From positions 1 through 25,134 of the forward strand of contig JAISIU010000341.1 in assembly GCA_031261885.1 (NCBI GenBank): DNA of 25,134 bases, read 5' to 3'. Made by a program: the position numbers and the translations under genes. How positions within the stretch are numbered: position 1 is the stretch's first letter; every line of letters starts with the position of its first letter. Shown in pieces: positions 1-6,176 of the stretch. This DNA is from Bifidobacteriaceae bacterium (GTDB lineage Bacteria > Actinomycetota > Actinomycetes > Actinomycetales > WQXJ01). Below the pieces are notes generated by a model. That model searched no databases. It saw nothing but the letters and a program-made list of their open reading frames with translations, and had not been told where the DNA came from.

Positions 1-974
1 CCATCCGGGCCCCGGTCCGCCGCATACCGCGGCGCCCGCGGCGGCAACCCCACCGCCCGCTCCGCCGCCACCACCGGATTCGTGAAGAACGAACCCGCCG
101 ACCACGTGTCGTGATCCGCCACATCCACCACCATGCCCTTGCCCCGCCGCAGCGCCACCACGGCATCCGCCACCTCGCGCAACGGAGCCCGGTCCCCCAC
201 CGCAACCCCCAGAGCGGCCGCCAGCTGCCCGTACCGGACCGGCCACGAGAGCCCGTGCCCACCAGGGCAAGGACCCGCCGAACCGGCCTCATCGGGGCTC
301 ACAGCCCCGCCCGCCCCGGTAACGGCGCCAGCCCCACCGACCACGGCCAGGCGCCCCGAACCGCCCCCCGCGGCCACGCCGGACACGGGCCCGGCCGACA
401 CCCGGAACCGGACACTGAGCACCACCTCGACCGGGGCCACCGCGCCCGCCGCCCGCATGCGCCGCTTGAGCCGCGACGTGCGGTACCCGAGCCCCAGCTC
501 GCCCACTGGCACCACCGACTCCCGACCCGCCGCCCGGTCCCACACCCGCACCGACTCGATCAACTCCCCGACCTCACGGCCGTAAGCCCCCGCGTTCTGC
601 ACCACCGCGCCGCCCACCGACCCCGGAATGCCCGCCAACGCCTCGAAACCCGGCCAGCCCGCCTCCACGGCCGCCTCCACAAGCGACCACAACGCGACCC
701 CGGCCTCGACCTCCACGACCATCCCACCGGCATCGGACACCACATCCACACCCGACCGCCCCGCCGGCGGCACCACGCGCACCACAAGCGGCGCACCGGC
801 ATCGGACGCCACCACGTTCGAACCGCCACCCAACAAAATGAGAGGCGCGCCGGCCCGATCCGCCGCCCGGACCGCCCGCTGAAGCTCGGCCGGCGACGAC
901 GCCTCCACGAGCCGGCCGATCGGACCACCCACGCGCAGAGTCGTCACATCTCGGAAAGTCGCCACGCCCGCCAC
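1..974 (-). CDS. murB: UDP-N-acetylenolpyruvoylglucosamine reductase MurB (3' end outside window)
   Basis: MurB is the FAD/NADPH enzyme that reduces UDP-GlcNAc-enolpyruvate to UDP-MurNAc in cytoplasmic peptidoglycan precursor synthesis. A GTG start at 974 is chosen because GGAGG lies 7 nt upstream. The 324 visible residues show the FAD-binding GGGSN at 49-53, the loop GIPGSVGGAVVQNAGAYG at 115-132, GYRTSRLK at 163-170, KGMVVD at 279-284, and DHDTWSAGSFFTNP at 287-300. Ser295 in that last motif is the expected proton-donor serine (Ser229 of E. coli MurB). The YR-S motif fits type I MurB. The C-terminus, with its catalytic Glu, lies beyond position 1. About 50 residues (roughly 195-243) are a Gly/Ala/Ser-rich insertion between the strand LSVRFRV and PVRYGQLAAAL, which looks like a flexible loop. 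The gene follows the dehydratase pair by 46 bp on the same strand and may be cotranscribed with it. Family assignment is secure. Confidence 0.95.
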   Translation of the reverse strand, partial: MAGVATFRDVTTLRVGGPIGRLVEASSPAELQRAVRAADRAGAPLILLGGGSNVVASDAGAPLVVRVVPPAGRSGVDVVSDAGGMVVEVEAGVALWSLVEAAVEAGWPGFEALAGIPGSVGGAVVQNAGAYGREVGELIESVRVWDRAAGRESVVPVGELGLGYRTSRLKRRMRAAGAVAPVEVVLSVRFRVSAGPVSGVAAGGGSGRLAVVGGAGAVTGAGGAVSPDEAGSAGPCPGGHGLSWPVRYGQLAAALGVAVGDRAPLREVADAVVALRRGKGMVVDVADHDTWSAGSFFTNPVVAAERAVGLPPRAPRYAADRGPD

Positions 975-1020
975 GCTACTGCCTCCACCCGTGCAAACAG
1001 AAGCGAAAGAACAAGCCGGC

Positions 1021-1446
1021 TCAGGCCAGGCGCACCGTCACAAGCGCCTTGCCAAGCACCTTGTGGCCCTCATGCGCCACAGTCAGGGCCACGCGCGCCG
1101 TGCGCGCCTCCGCATCAAGCGACGTCACCTTGCCGCTCACCTCGACCGCCGCCTGGCCCAGCGCCGGCACCGGCACCGGCCGGGAAAAACGCACCTCGTA
1201 ATCGACGACCGCGCCCGGGCCGCCCGCCCACGCCACCACGACATCGATGGCCGCACCCATGGTCAACATGCCATGGACGATGACGCCCGGCAGACTCACG
1301 CTCCGCGCGTACTCGTCGTTGTAATGGATCGGGTTGAAATCCCCGCTGGCGCCCGCGTACCGCACGAGCTTGTCCCTGGTGAACGTCAACGTGCGCGGAC
1401 CGATCACGTCACCGGCCTGAACCGCCTCGAACGGCTTGGCGGACAT
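1021..1446 (-). CDS. hadB: MaoC-like hot-dog (3R)-hydroxyacyl-ACP dehydratase subunit, HadB-like
   Basis: This 141-residue single hot-dog protein has the hydratase-2 signature AGASGDFNPIHYNDEYA followed by PGVIVHGMLTMG. The catalytic Asp36 and His41 fall at the same residue numbers as in M. tuberculosis HadB. The ATG at 1446 overlaps the stop of the upstream dehydratase gene by one base (TGATG), which decides the start and implies translational coupling. In mycobacteria HadB is the catalytic half of the HadAB dehydratase of fatty acid synthase II. Many non-mycolate actinobacteria also carry the pair next to rpmG, where its substrate chain length is not established. Here it probably forms a heterodimer with the product of the adjoining gene and dehydrates hydroxyacyl thioesters. 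The domain call is firm and the precise substrate is inference. Confidence 0.9.
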   Translation of the reverse strand: MSAKPFEAVQAGDVIGPRTLTFTRDKLVRYAGASGDFNPIHYNDEYARSVSLPGVIVHGMLTMGAAIDVVVAWAGGPGAVVDYEVRFSRPVPVPALGQAAVEVSGKVTSLDAEARTARVALTVAHEGHKVLGKALVTVRLA

Positions 1447-1916
1447 CAGCGCGCACCCCCCGCCGGCTCGGACTGGGCCCCACGCACCGCCAACGTGGAC
1501 CACACCTGGGCCACCGGCGCACCGCCGGCGTCCGTCAGGTCCGCCCGCGTGGTCACCGTGGTCAACGGGCCGCGCACCTGGATCTTCTCCACCTCGAGCG
1601 CCGCGGAAATCACGTCCCCGGCCACGATGGGCCGCTGCTGCGCGATCCGCTCCTCGGCATGGACCACATGGGAAAAATCGATGCCGGCCTCAGGGCAGCC
1701 GATGTACAGCGCCTCAACCGACTGGCCGATGACGCACGCAAACGTGGGCGCGGCGACGATGCCGGCATACCCCGCGGCCTGGGCGGCCGCTCGGTCGAAA
1801 CACACCCGATCCGTGGCCCCCACCGCGCGGCTGAACGCCACGAGCGCGGGGACAGTCACCTCGAACGGTTCGGCCAGACGGAACGTCCGGCCGACAAAAC
1901 TCTCATTGACACCCAT
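1446..1916 (-). CDS. hadA: FAS1-type/MaoC-N dehydratase subunit, HadA-like
   Basis: This 156-residue protein matches the N-terminal FAS1-type dehydratase family (HadA/HadC-like). It begins MGVNESFVGRTFRLAEPFEVT and contains the conserved stretches AAPTFACVIGQS and VVHAEERIAQQRPIVAGD. It has no catalytic D-x4-H motif, as expected for the substrate-binding, non-catalytic partner. It reads directly into the HadB-like gene with a one-base stop/start overlap, so the two subunits are probably made in equal amounts. It lies 36 bp after rpmG on the same strand, the arrangement also seen in M. tuberculosis (rpmG2-hadA-hadB). The start is ATG at 1916; AGGGG lies 11 nt upstream, a rather long spacing. 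Confidence 0.88.
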   Translation of the reverse strand: MGVNESFVGRTFRLAEPFEVTVPALVAFSRAVGATDRVCFDRAAAQAAGYAGIVAAPTFACVIGQSVEALYIGCPEAGIDFSHVVHAEERIAQQRPIVAGDVISAALEVEKIQVRGPLTTVTTRADLTDAGGAPVAQVWSTLAVRGAQSEPAGGAR

Positions 1917-1952
1917 CGATGCCGGGACCCCTGGGGGAAAGACGGGCGCCGG

Positions 1953-2123
1953 TCAGCGCGACTCGCGGTGCGGCGTGTGCTTGCCGCAACGCGGACAGAA
2001 CTTGTTCAGCTCCATACGGTTGGGGTCGTTGCGGCGGTTCTTCTTCGTGATGTAGTTGCGCTCCTTGCACACGGTGCAAGCGAGCGTGATCTTCGGGCGG
2101 ACGTCCGCGGCTTTGCTGGCCAA
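1953..2123 (-). CDS. rpmG: 50S ribosomal protein L33
   Basis: The protein is a clear L33: (L/M)ASKAADVRPKITLACTVCKERNYITKKNRRND...CPRCGKHTPHRESR. Two Cys pairs (CTVC and CPRC) make it the zinc-binding C+ form. I place the start at the TTG at 2123, which gives exactly the usual 56 residues and aligns with the family's MASK start. The sequence GAAAGG lies 12 nt upstream. In-frame GTG codons at 2132 and 2153 are alternatives; the one at 2132 has GAAAGG only 3 nt away. The protein binds the large ribosomal subunit near the E-site. The gene lies directly downstream of tRNA-Met and upstream of the dehydratase pair, so it may share a transcript with them. Confidence 0.92.
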   Translation of the reverse strand: MASKAADVRPKITLACTVCKERNYITKKNRRNDPNRMELNKFCPRCGKHTPHRESR

Positions 2124-2197
2124 CTTGTTCACGAACCTTTCTTCACCGGTCACCGGGCTTCAGGCGCGGACCGGCGAACCGGTGCCGCACCCAGACG

Positions 2198-2271
2198 TAG
2201 CGGGAGGGGGGATCGAACCCCCGACCTCACGATTATGAGTCGTGCGCTCTAACCGTCTGAGCTATCCCGCC
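2198..2271 (-). tRNA. tRNA-Met (CAT anticodon)
   Basis: A 74-nt cloverleaf can be folded by eye. The acceptor GGCGGGA pairs with TCCCGCT (G-U at the first pair), with discriminator A. The D-arm starts AGCTC and ends GAGC. The anticodon stem CACGA/TCGTG holds the loop CTCATAA with anticodon CAT. The T-arm is CGGGG-GTTCGAT-CCCCC. No 3' CCA is encoded. The acceptor stem opens with G1-U72 instead of the C1-A72 mismatch of initiator tRNA, and the three G-C pairs of an initiator anticodon stem are absent. It is therefore either elongator tRNA-Met or tRNA-Ile2 with a modified CAT. Elongator Met is favoured by its location beside rpmG and tRNA-Thr. Confidence 0.93.
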
Positions 2272-2316
2272 GCGAGCGCACCCCACGCCCGGGAAATGGG
2301 CATGGGAGACACGCAG

Positions 2317-2389
2317 AGCCCCGAACGGGAATCGAACCCGTGACCTTCTCCTTACCAAGGAAACGCTCTACCGACTGAGCCATCGGGGC
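2317..2389 (-). tRNA. tRNA-Thr (GGT anticodon)
   Basis: A 73-nt cloverleaf: the acceptor GCCCCGA pairs with TCGGGGC, with discriminator T. The D-arm GGCTCAGTCGGTAGAGC is standard. The anticodon stem TTTCC/GGAGA (one T-G pair) encloses loop TTGGTAA with anticodon GGT, reading ACC and ACU threonine codons. The T-arm is ACGGG-TTCGATT-CCCGT. No CCA is encoded. It sits 45 bp upstream of tRNA-Met in the same direction, so the two are probably processed from one transcript. Confidence 0.95.
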
Positions 2390-2401
2390 AGGCAGCAGTA
2401 C

Positions 2402-2430
2402 AGCCTACCGGAACCGGGGCCCCCTCGCCA
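2402..2430 (-). promoter_or_regulatory. candidate promoter for the tRNA-Thr/tRNA-Met/rpmG transcript
   Basis: On the minus strand TAGGCT at 2407-2402 fits the actinobacterial TANNNT -10 box and lies about 12 bp before the tRNA-Thr 5' end. TGGCGA, 17 bp further upstream (2430-2425), is a weak -35. The spacing is right, but both hexamers are short and the region is very GC-rich. Confidence 0.4.
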
Positions 2431-2512
2431 ATCGAGCCCCCCGTTCCCGACCACCGCCGAACCCGGCCCGGCCTACCCCCGGCGAGCGCCGGCATCGGCC
2501 TCCCATGCCAGG

Positions 2513-3007
2513 TCAGCGATAGTTCGTGAACTGCAACGCCACATCCAGGTCCTTGCCGCGCAACAACGCGATGACCTCCTGCAGCTGATCCCTCGACTTG
2601 GACGTCACCCGGACCTCCTCGCCCATGATCGACACCTTCACACCCTTGGGACCCTCCTCGCGCACGATCTTCGCGACCTTCTTCGCGTGATCCGAATCCA
2701 GCCCGTCCCGCAGCTTCGCCTCGATGCGGAACTCCTTGCCGGACTGCTTCGGCTCGCCCTTGTCCAGCGCCTTCAACGACACCTTCCGCTTCACGAGCTT
2801 CGTCTCGAACACGTCCAGCACCGCCTTCACGCGGTCCTCCGACGACGCCGCCATCACCACCATGTCGGTGCCGCTCCAGGCGATCGACGCGCCCGTGCCC
2901 CGGAAGTCGTAACGCTGCGACACCTCCTTGGATGTCTGATTCAGCGCGTTGTCAACCTCCTGATGATCCACCTTCGAGACGATGTCGAACGAAGCGTCCT
3001 GAGCCAT
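2513..3007 (-). CDS. yajQ: YajQ-family cyclic-di-GMP/nucleotide-binding protein
   Basis: This 164-residue protein opens with MAQDASFDIVSKVDHQEVDNALNQTSKEVSQRYDFRGT, a strong match to the UPF0234/YajQ family. It continues through FRIEAKLRDGLDSDHAKKVAKIVREEGPKGVKVSIMGEEVRVTSKSRDQLQEVIALLRGKD to a typical C-terminal QFTNYR. YajQ proteins have two ferredoxin-like folds, and some bind cyclic di-GMP or nucleic acid; the role in actinobacteria is unproven. The ATG at 3007 is preferred over upstream in-frame codons because GGGAGG precedes it by 4 nt and the family starts at this Met. It is divergent from tRNA-Tyr across a roughly 95-bp gap and heads toward the tRNA-Thr/tRNA-Met pair. Confidence 0.93.
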   Translation of the reverse strand: MAQDASFDIVSKVDHQEVDNALNQTSKEVSQRYDFRGTGASIAWSGTDMVVMAASSEDRVKAVLDVFETKLVKRKVSLKALDKGEPKQSGKEFRIEAKLRDGLDSDHAKKVAKIVREEGPKGVKVSIMGEEVRVTSKSRDQLQEVIALLRGKDLDVALQFTNYR

Positions 3008-3020
3008 GAGTCCTCCCAGC

Positions 3021-3050
3021 TTGGGAAATAGGTCCAACACCTAGTATTGT
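3021..3050 (+). promoter_or_regulatory. candidate tRNA-Tyr promoter
   Basis: TTGGGA (3021-3026) and TATTGT (3045-3050) are separated by 18 bp. TAGTAT (3042-3047) is an alternative -10 with a 15-bp spacer. Either would start transcription 40-45 bp before tRNA-Tyr. This is the only AT-richer patch between yajQ and the tRNA. Confidence 0.35.
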
Positions 3051-3102
3051 GTCCTGGTGCGTGCCGCGCGAGCCCCACGGGGCCCCGCGCGTCGCCCAAC
3101 CC

Positions 3103-3184
3103 GGTGGGTTGCCCGAGCGGCCAAAGGGAGCTGACTGTAAATCAGCCGTCAACGACTTCGGGAGTTCGAATCTCTCACCCACCA
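3103..3184 (+). tRNA. tRNA-Tyr (GTA anticodon)
   Basis: This is an 82-nt class II tRNA. The acceptor GGTGGGT pairs with ACCCACC, with discriminator A. The anticodon stem GCTGA/TCAGC holds loop CTGTAAA with anticodon GTA. A long variable arm (CCGTCAACGACTTCGG region) and the T-arm GGGAG-TTCGAAT-CTCTC follow. CCA is not encoded; the next bases are CTC. A strong perfect hairpin begins 2 bases after the 3' end, and a second copy of the last 15 bases of the tRNA region occurs about 108 bp downstream. Confidence 0.96.
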
Positions 3185-3185
3185 C

Positions 3186-3228
3186 TCGGAAAGGGTCCGG
3201 GGGGCTTGTCCCCCCGGACCCTTTCCGA
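3186..3228 (+). terminator. perfect 19-bp stem hairpin after tRNA-Tyr
   Basis: The arm 3186-3204 is the exact reverse complement of 3210-3228, with a 5-base loop (CTTGT). The stem contains a run of six G/C pairs at its tip. It starts immediately after the tRNA 3' end. Only three T residues follow, so it is a weakly U-tracted terminator or a processing/stabilising structure. Being symmetric, it could also act on transcription arriving from the minus-strand MFS gene. Confidence 0.65.
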
Positions 3229-3278
3229 TTTCGTGCGGAGAGATTCGGGAGCAGTCGCGGCGGAGCCGCGATCGCGGT

Positions 3279-3293
3279 TCTCTCACCCACCAC
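3279..3293 (+). repeat. second copy of the tRNA-Tyr 3' end
   Basis: The 15 bases TCTCTCACCCACCAC at 3279-3293 exactly repeat 3171-3185, which are the 3' half of the T-arm, the 3' acceptor strand, the discriminator and one flanking base of tRNA-Tyr. The match does not extend into the rest of the T-arm. Between the copies lie the 19-bp stem hairpin and a small hairpin (TCGCGGC-GGA-GCCGCGA at 3255-3271). The arrangement resembles an attL/attR pair or a tRNA remnant, but no integrase is visible. Confidence 0.6.
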
Positions 3294-3298
3294 GCGAG

Positions 3299-3337
3299 GC
3301 GGGCCACTGCGTCTTCCACCGGAAGACCGTGGCCCGC
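3299..3337 (-). terminator. hairpin downstream of the minus-strand MFS gene
   Basis: GCGGGCCAC...GTCTTCC (3299-3317) pairs with GGAAGAC...GTGGCCCGC (3321-3337), with a 3-base loop and a small internal asymmetry (TGC opposite C). It lies 28 bp past the stop of the MFS gene, in the position of an intrinsic terminator, but no T tract follows on the minus strand. Confidence 0.5.
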
Positions 3338-3364
3338 GACGCTTATCTGCCCGCGCGCGCTCGG

Positions 3365-4684
3365 CTAGGCCACGGGGTGTTTGGCGTCGTAGCGGAGGAA
3401 GGGGCGGTGCCAGCGCATGAGGACGGCCAGGGCCGCCGCGCAGACCAGGCCGCCGGCCACGGCCGCGCCGCCCTCGCCGATCAGGCCGGCCGCGCCGCCG
3501 CCCACCATCTCGCCCAGGCGCGGGCCACCCGTCACCACGACGGTGAACACGCCCTGAAGGCGGCCACGTAGGTTGTCGGGGGCCGCCACCTGGAGGATCG
3601 TGCCGCGGAACACGGCCGAGATCGCGTCGGCCATGCCGGCCACCGCGAGCGCGGCCATCGCCGCGATCATGGCCGGCCAGATGATATGCGCCGGGTGCGT
3701 GTGCCCCACGGCCACGAGCACGGCGCCGAAACCCGTGACCGCGAGGCCGTAGATCGAGACCGCGATCCACACCGCGCGGCCCTGGCGGCGCACCCGGCCC
3801 AACGGGCCCGAGAACACCCCCGCGAGCGTTGAACCGACCGCCATCGCGGCCGTCAGCCAGCCCGTGGTTCTGTCCCCGCCGCCGATCATCACGGCGCCCA
3901 CGGCCGGGAACAGCACCCTCGGATAGGCGAAGATCATCGCGCACATGTCGCACAGGAACGTCATAAGGATGTTGCGCCTGGTGGCGAGGTAGACGAACCC
4001 CTCGGCCACCGACCGCCAACCGCGCGCCGGCTTCTCAGCGGAAGCGCCGGCATCGGCCACGGTCCCGCCCACGGTGAGGGGCGGCTGCGGCGGCAAGCGG
4101 TAGATCGCGTACAACGCCGCCGTGAACGTGCACATGTCGACCGAATAGGTCCAGCCGTAACCGACCGTGCTCACGAGGAACGCGCCGATGACGGGCCCCA
4201 CCATGAGCGCGAAGTTGAAGGTCAACGTGTTCAGCGCGTTCGCGGCCGGCAGCTGCGCGGCCGGCACGAGGCGCGGGATGATCGCCGAACGCGCCGGCGA
4301 GTTCACGGCCGTGGCCCCCGATTGCACGGCCAACAGCCCGTACAGCAGCGGCAAGGACCCGACGTGGCAGAACGCCTGGACCACGATCCCGATCGTGGCG
4401 CACCACACGATCACCGAGGCGATGAGCGCCACCTTGCGGCGGTCGAACGCGTCGAGCAGCGCACCGCCGTACAGCCCCATGATGACCGTCGGGATCAGCG
4501 CCGCCAGGCCGATCCCGCCGACGGCCACGGTCGACCCCGTGATCTGGTACACCTGCAGCTGGACGGCGATGATCGTCATCTGGCTCCCGGCGTTCGCCAG
4601 CGACAGCCCCCACCACAGCCGGCGGAACTCGGGGCTCGTGCGCAACGGAGTCAGGTCGGCGAGGAGTCGTGGCACGCTCAGCAA
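3365..4684 (-). CDS. MFS transporter (MFS_3/EntS-like drug or metabolite exporter)
   Basis: This 439-residue polytopic membrane protein of the major facilitator superfamily starts LLSVPRLLADLTPLRTSPEFRRLWWGLSLANAGSQMTIIAVQLQVYQITGSTVAVG, the usual N-terminus of the MFS_3 (enterobactin-exporter EntS-like) group. The loop GGALLDAFDRRKV matches the motif-A region after the second helix. About 12 helices follow, with a cytoplasmic centre (PPQPPLTVGG...EKPARGWRSVAEGFVYLATRRN). I choose the TTG at 4684 because GGGGAG lies 5 nt upstream and the family starts here; the open frame extends further only through low-complexity sequence. The substrate is unknown. It resembles the MFS protein at 6177-7451, and both end with an RWHRPF/GWHRPF motif. 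The 140 bp to the next gene hold both divergent promoters. Confidence 0.85.
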   Translation of the reverse strand: MLSVPRLLADLTPLRTSPEFRRLWWGLSLANAGSQMTIIAVQLQVYQITGSTVAVGGIGLAALIPTVIMGLYGGALLDAFDRRKVALIASVIVWCATIGIVVQAFCHVGSLPLLYGLLAVQSGATAVNSPARSAIIPRLVPAAQLPAANALNTLTFNFALMVGPVIGAFLVSTVGYGWTYSVDMCTFTAALYAIYRLPPQPPLTVGGTVADAGASAEKPARGWRSVAEGFVYLATRRNILMTFLCDMCAMIFAYPRVLFPAVGAVMIGGGDRTTGWLTAAMAVGSTLAGVFSGPLGRVRRQGRAVWIAVSIYGLAVTGFGAVLVAVGHTHPAHIIWPAMIAAMAALAVAGMADAISAVFRGTILQVAAPDNLRGRLQGVFTVVVTGGPRLGEMVGGGAAGLIGEGGAAVAGGLVCAAALAVLMRWHRPFLRYDAKHPVA

Positions 4685-4824
4685 CGCTACTCCCCGGCCA
4701 CTCGCCACAAACTTCCCGGCCCTGGTGGTCACATCCTGGCCCCAAATACGACCACCGGGGCCACCAAGTTCGGGAGGGCCCGGACTATGCTGGCCTGGCC
4801 CATCACCCGTCCAAAGGGGCAAGC

Positions 4825-6150
4825 ATGCACGCTGCCGGCCCGGCCCGGCCCACCGATCCATCCTCCCCGCGCCCACCGGCGTCCCCGGCCACGCGCGTCC
4901 GGCGCGACGCCATGACCTGGGCCTGTTACGGCGGCGGGACCTGCTGGGGCTACATCATGTACGGCTACTCGGCCGTCGTGCCGATGATGCTGACGGGCCT
5001 CGGCATCGACAAGGCGACGGCCGGCCTGCACGGCACGGCCTTCGCGATCGGGCTGATCATCGCGGCGCTCGCGATCGCGCCGGCGGTGGCGCGGCTCGGC
5101 CGGCGCGGCGCCATCGTGGCCGGCCTGCTGCTCGGCGCGCTCGGCACGTGCGCCATGGCGCTCGGCCCGTCCGTCTGGGTGACGGTCCCGGGCGCGGCCC
5201 TCGCGGCCGTCGGCACGCAGACGGCGATGTCGGTGGGCGACCTCGTGATCACGCTGCACCAGCGCGGCGCGTCCGGCGCGGCGCTCTCGGAGGCGACGCT
5301 CGCGGGCAGCCTCGTGAACTGCGCGGGTCCGCTGCTGGCCGCCCTCAGCGGCGGGCTCGGCTGGGGGTGGCGGCCCGTCATCGCGTTCGGCGCGCTGCTC
5401 GACCTCGCCATGGCCCTGTGGGTGGCGCGCCTGCCCGATTCCCCGGTGCTCGGCGGCCGCCGCCCGCCACGCCCGTCCCCGGCGCTTGCCGAAGCGTCCG
5501 ATGCCGTTCCCTCCGTCGCGCTCGAAACGCAGGCCGGGGACGCCGCCCCAGCGGCCGGCGCGCACCGGCCCGCGCCCGAGGCCAAACGCCTCGGGCTGAT
5601 GATCGCCTGGGCGCTGGCGCTGGTCGCGGGCGTCGTCGTCGAGACCTCGACCTCCTACTGGGCCGCCACGCTGATCCAGGAACGCGACCACGCGGCCGCC
5701 TCGATCGCCGGGGCCTGCGTCGCCGCGACCCTGATCGGGCAGATCCTCGGCCGAGCGGCGGCCAGCCGCTTGGCGCTCCGGTTCGGCGCCGCGCCGCTCG
5801 TGCTCGGCGCCGTCGTCGTGTCCGCGGCGGGCTGGCTCGTGCTGTGGAGCGCGACGGCCGTCCCGCTCGCGGTGACGGGCCTCGCGGTGTTGGGCGCCGG
5901 CATCGGCCCCTTCTACCCGCTGACGCTGAGCCGGGCGCTGGCCCACACGCCGCTGGACCCGGACCGCACGCAGGGGATCGTCCAGCTCATGAACGGCGTG
6001 GGGACGGCGCCGATGCCGTTCCTGCTCGGCTGGTTCTCCGACCAGTGGGGCGTGCACCAGGCGTTCCTGGTGATCCCGCTGCTGCTCGTGCTGCTCGTGG
6101 CCGCCACGGCCATCGGCGCGGGCCGCGCCCGGTCGCGCGCCGCCCGCTGA
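4825..6150 (+). CDS. MFS transporter of unknown substrate
   Basis: This 441-residue integral membrane protein has about 12 hydrophobic segments. The first begins at TWACYGGGTCWGYIMYGYSAVVPMML and is followed by the motif-A-like loop VARLGRRGAIVAG. A roughly 50-residue hydrophilic linker (LPDSPVLGGRRPPRPSPA...PEAKRLGLM) separates the two six-helix halves. The second half ends GAGRARSRAAR. The start is ATG at 4825, with AAAGGGG about 5 nt upstream. The topology is that of the general MFS_1 group, with uptake or efflux undetermined. It differs from the MFS genes on either side and runs opposite to both. The 26 bp to the convergent neighbour contain only a 12-bp palindrome (GCCGGGCCCGGC, 6154-6165). 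Possible alternative: a CynX/NarK-like or fucose-permease-like porter; I cannot choose. Confidence 0.8.
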   Translation: MHAAGPARPTDPSSPRPPASPATRVRRDAMTWACYGGGTCWGYIMYGYSAVVPMMLTGLGIDKATAGLHGTAFAIGLIIAALAIAPAVARLGRRGAIVAGLLLGALGTCAMALGPSVWVTVPGAALAAVGTQTAMSVGDLVITLHQRGASGAALSEATLAGSLVNCAGPLLAALSGGLGWGWRPVIAFGALLDLAMALWVARLPDSPVLGGRRPPRPSPALAEASDAVPSVALETQAGDAAPAAGAHRPAPEAKRLGLMIAWALALVAGVVVETSTSYWAATLIQERDHAAASIAGACVAATLIGQILGRAAASRLALRFGAAPLVLGAVVVSAAGWLVLWSATAVPLAVTGLAVLGAGIGPFYPLTLSRALAHTPLDPDRTQGIVQLMNGVGTAPMPFLLGWFSDQWGVHQAFLVIPLLLVLLVAATAIGAGRARSRAAR

Positions 6151-6176
6151 CCCGCCGGGCCCGGCGCCACGGCACC

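Noticed and set aside
111..1283. A 390-residue plus-strand frame over murB and the dehydratase
   Set aside because: Its composition is His/Arg/Pro-rich, and the minus strand encodes clear MurB and MaoC proteins.
3186..3337. A small gene or second tRNA between tRNA-Tyr and the MFS gene
   Set aside because: Only the 3' tRNA strand is repeated; no D-arm or anticodon arm can be folded, and open frames there run through hairpins.
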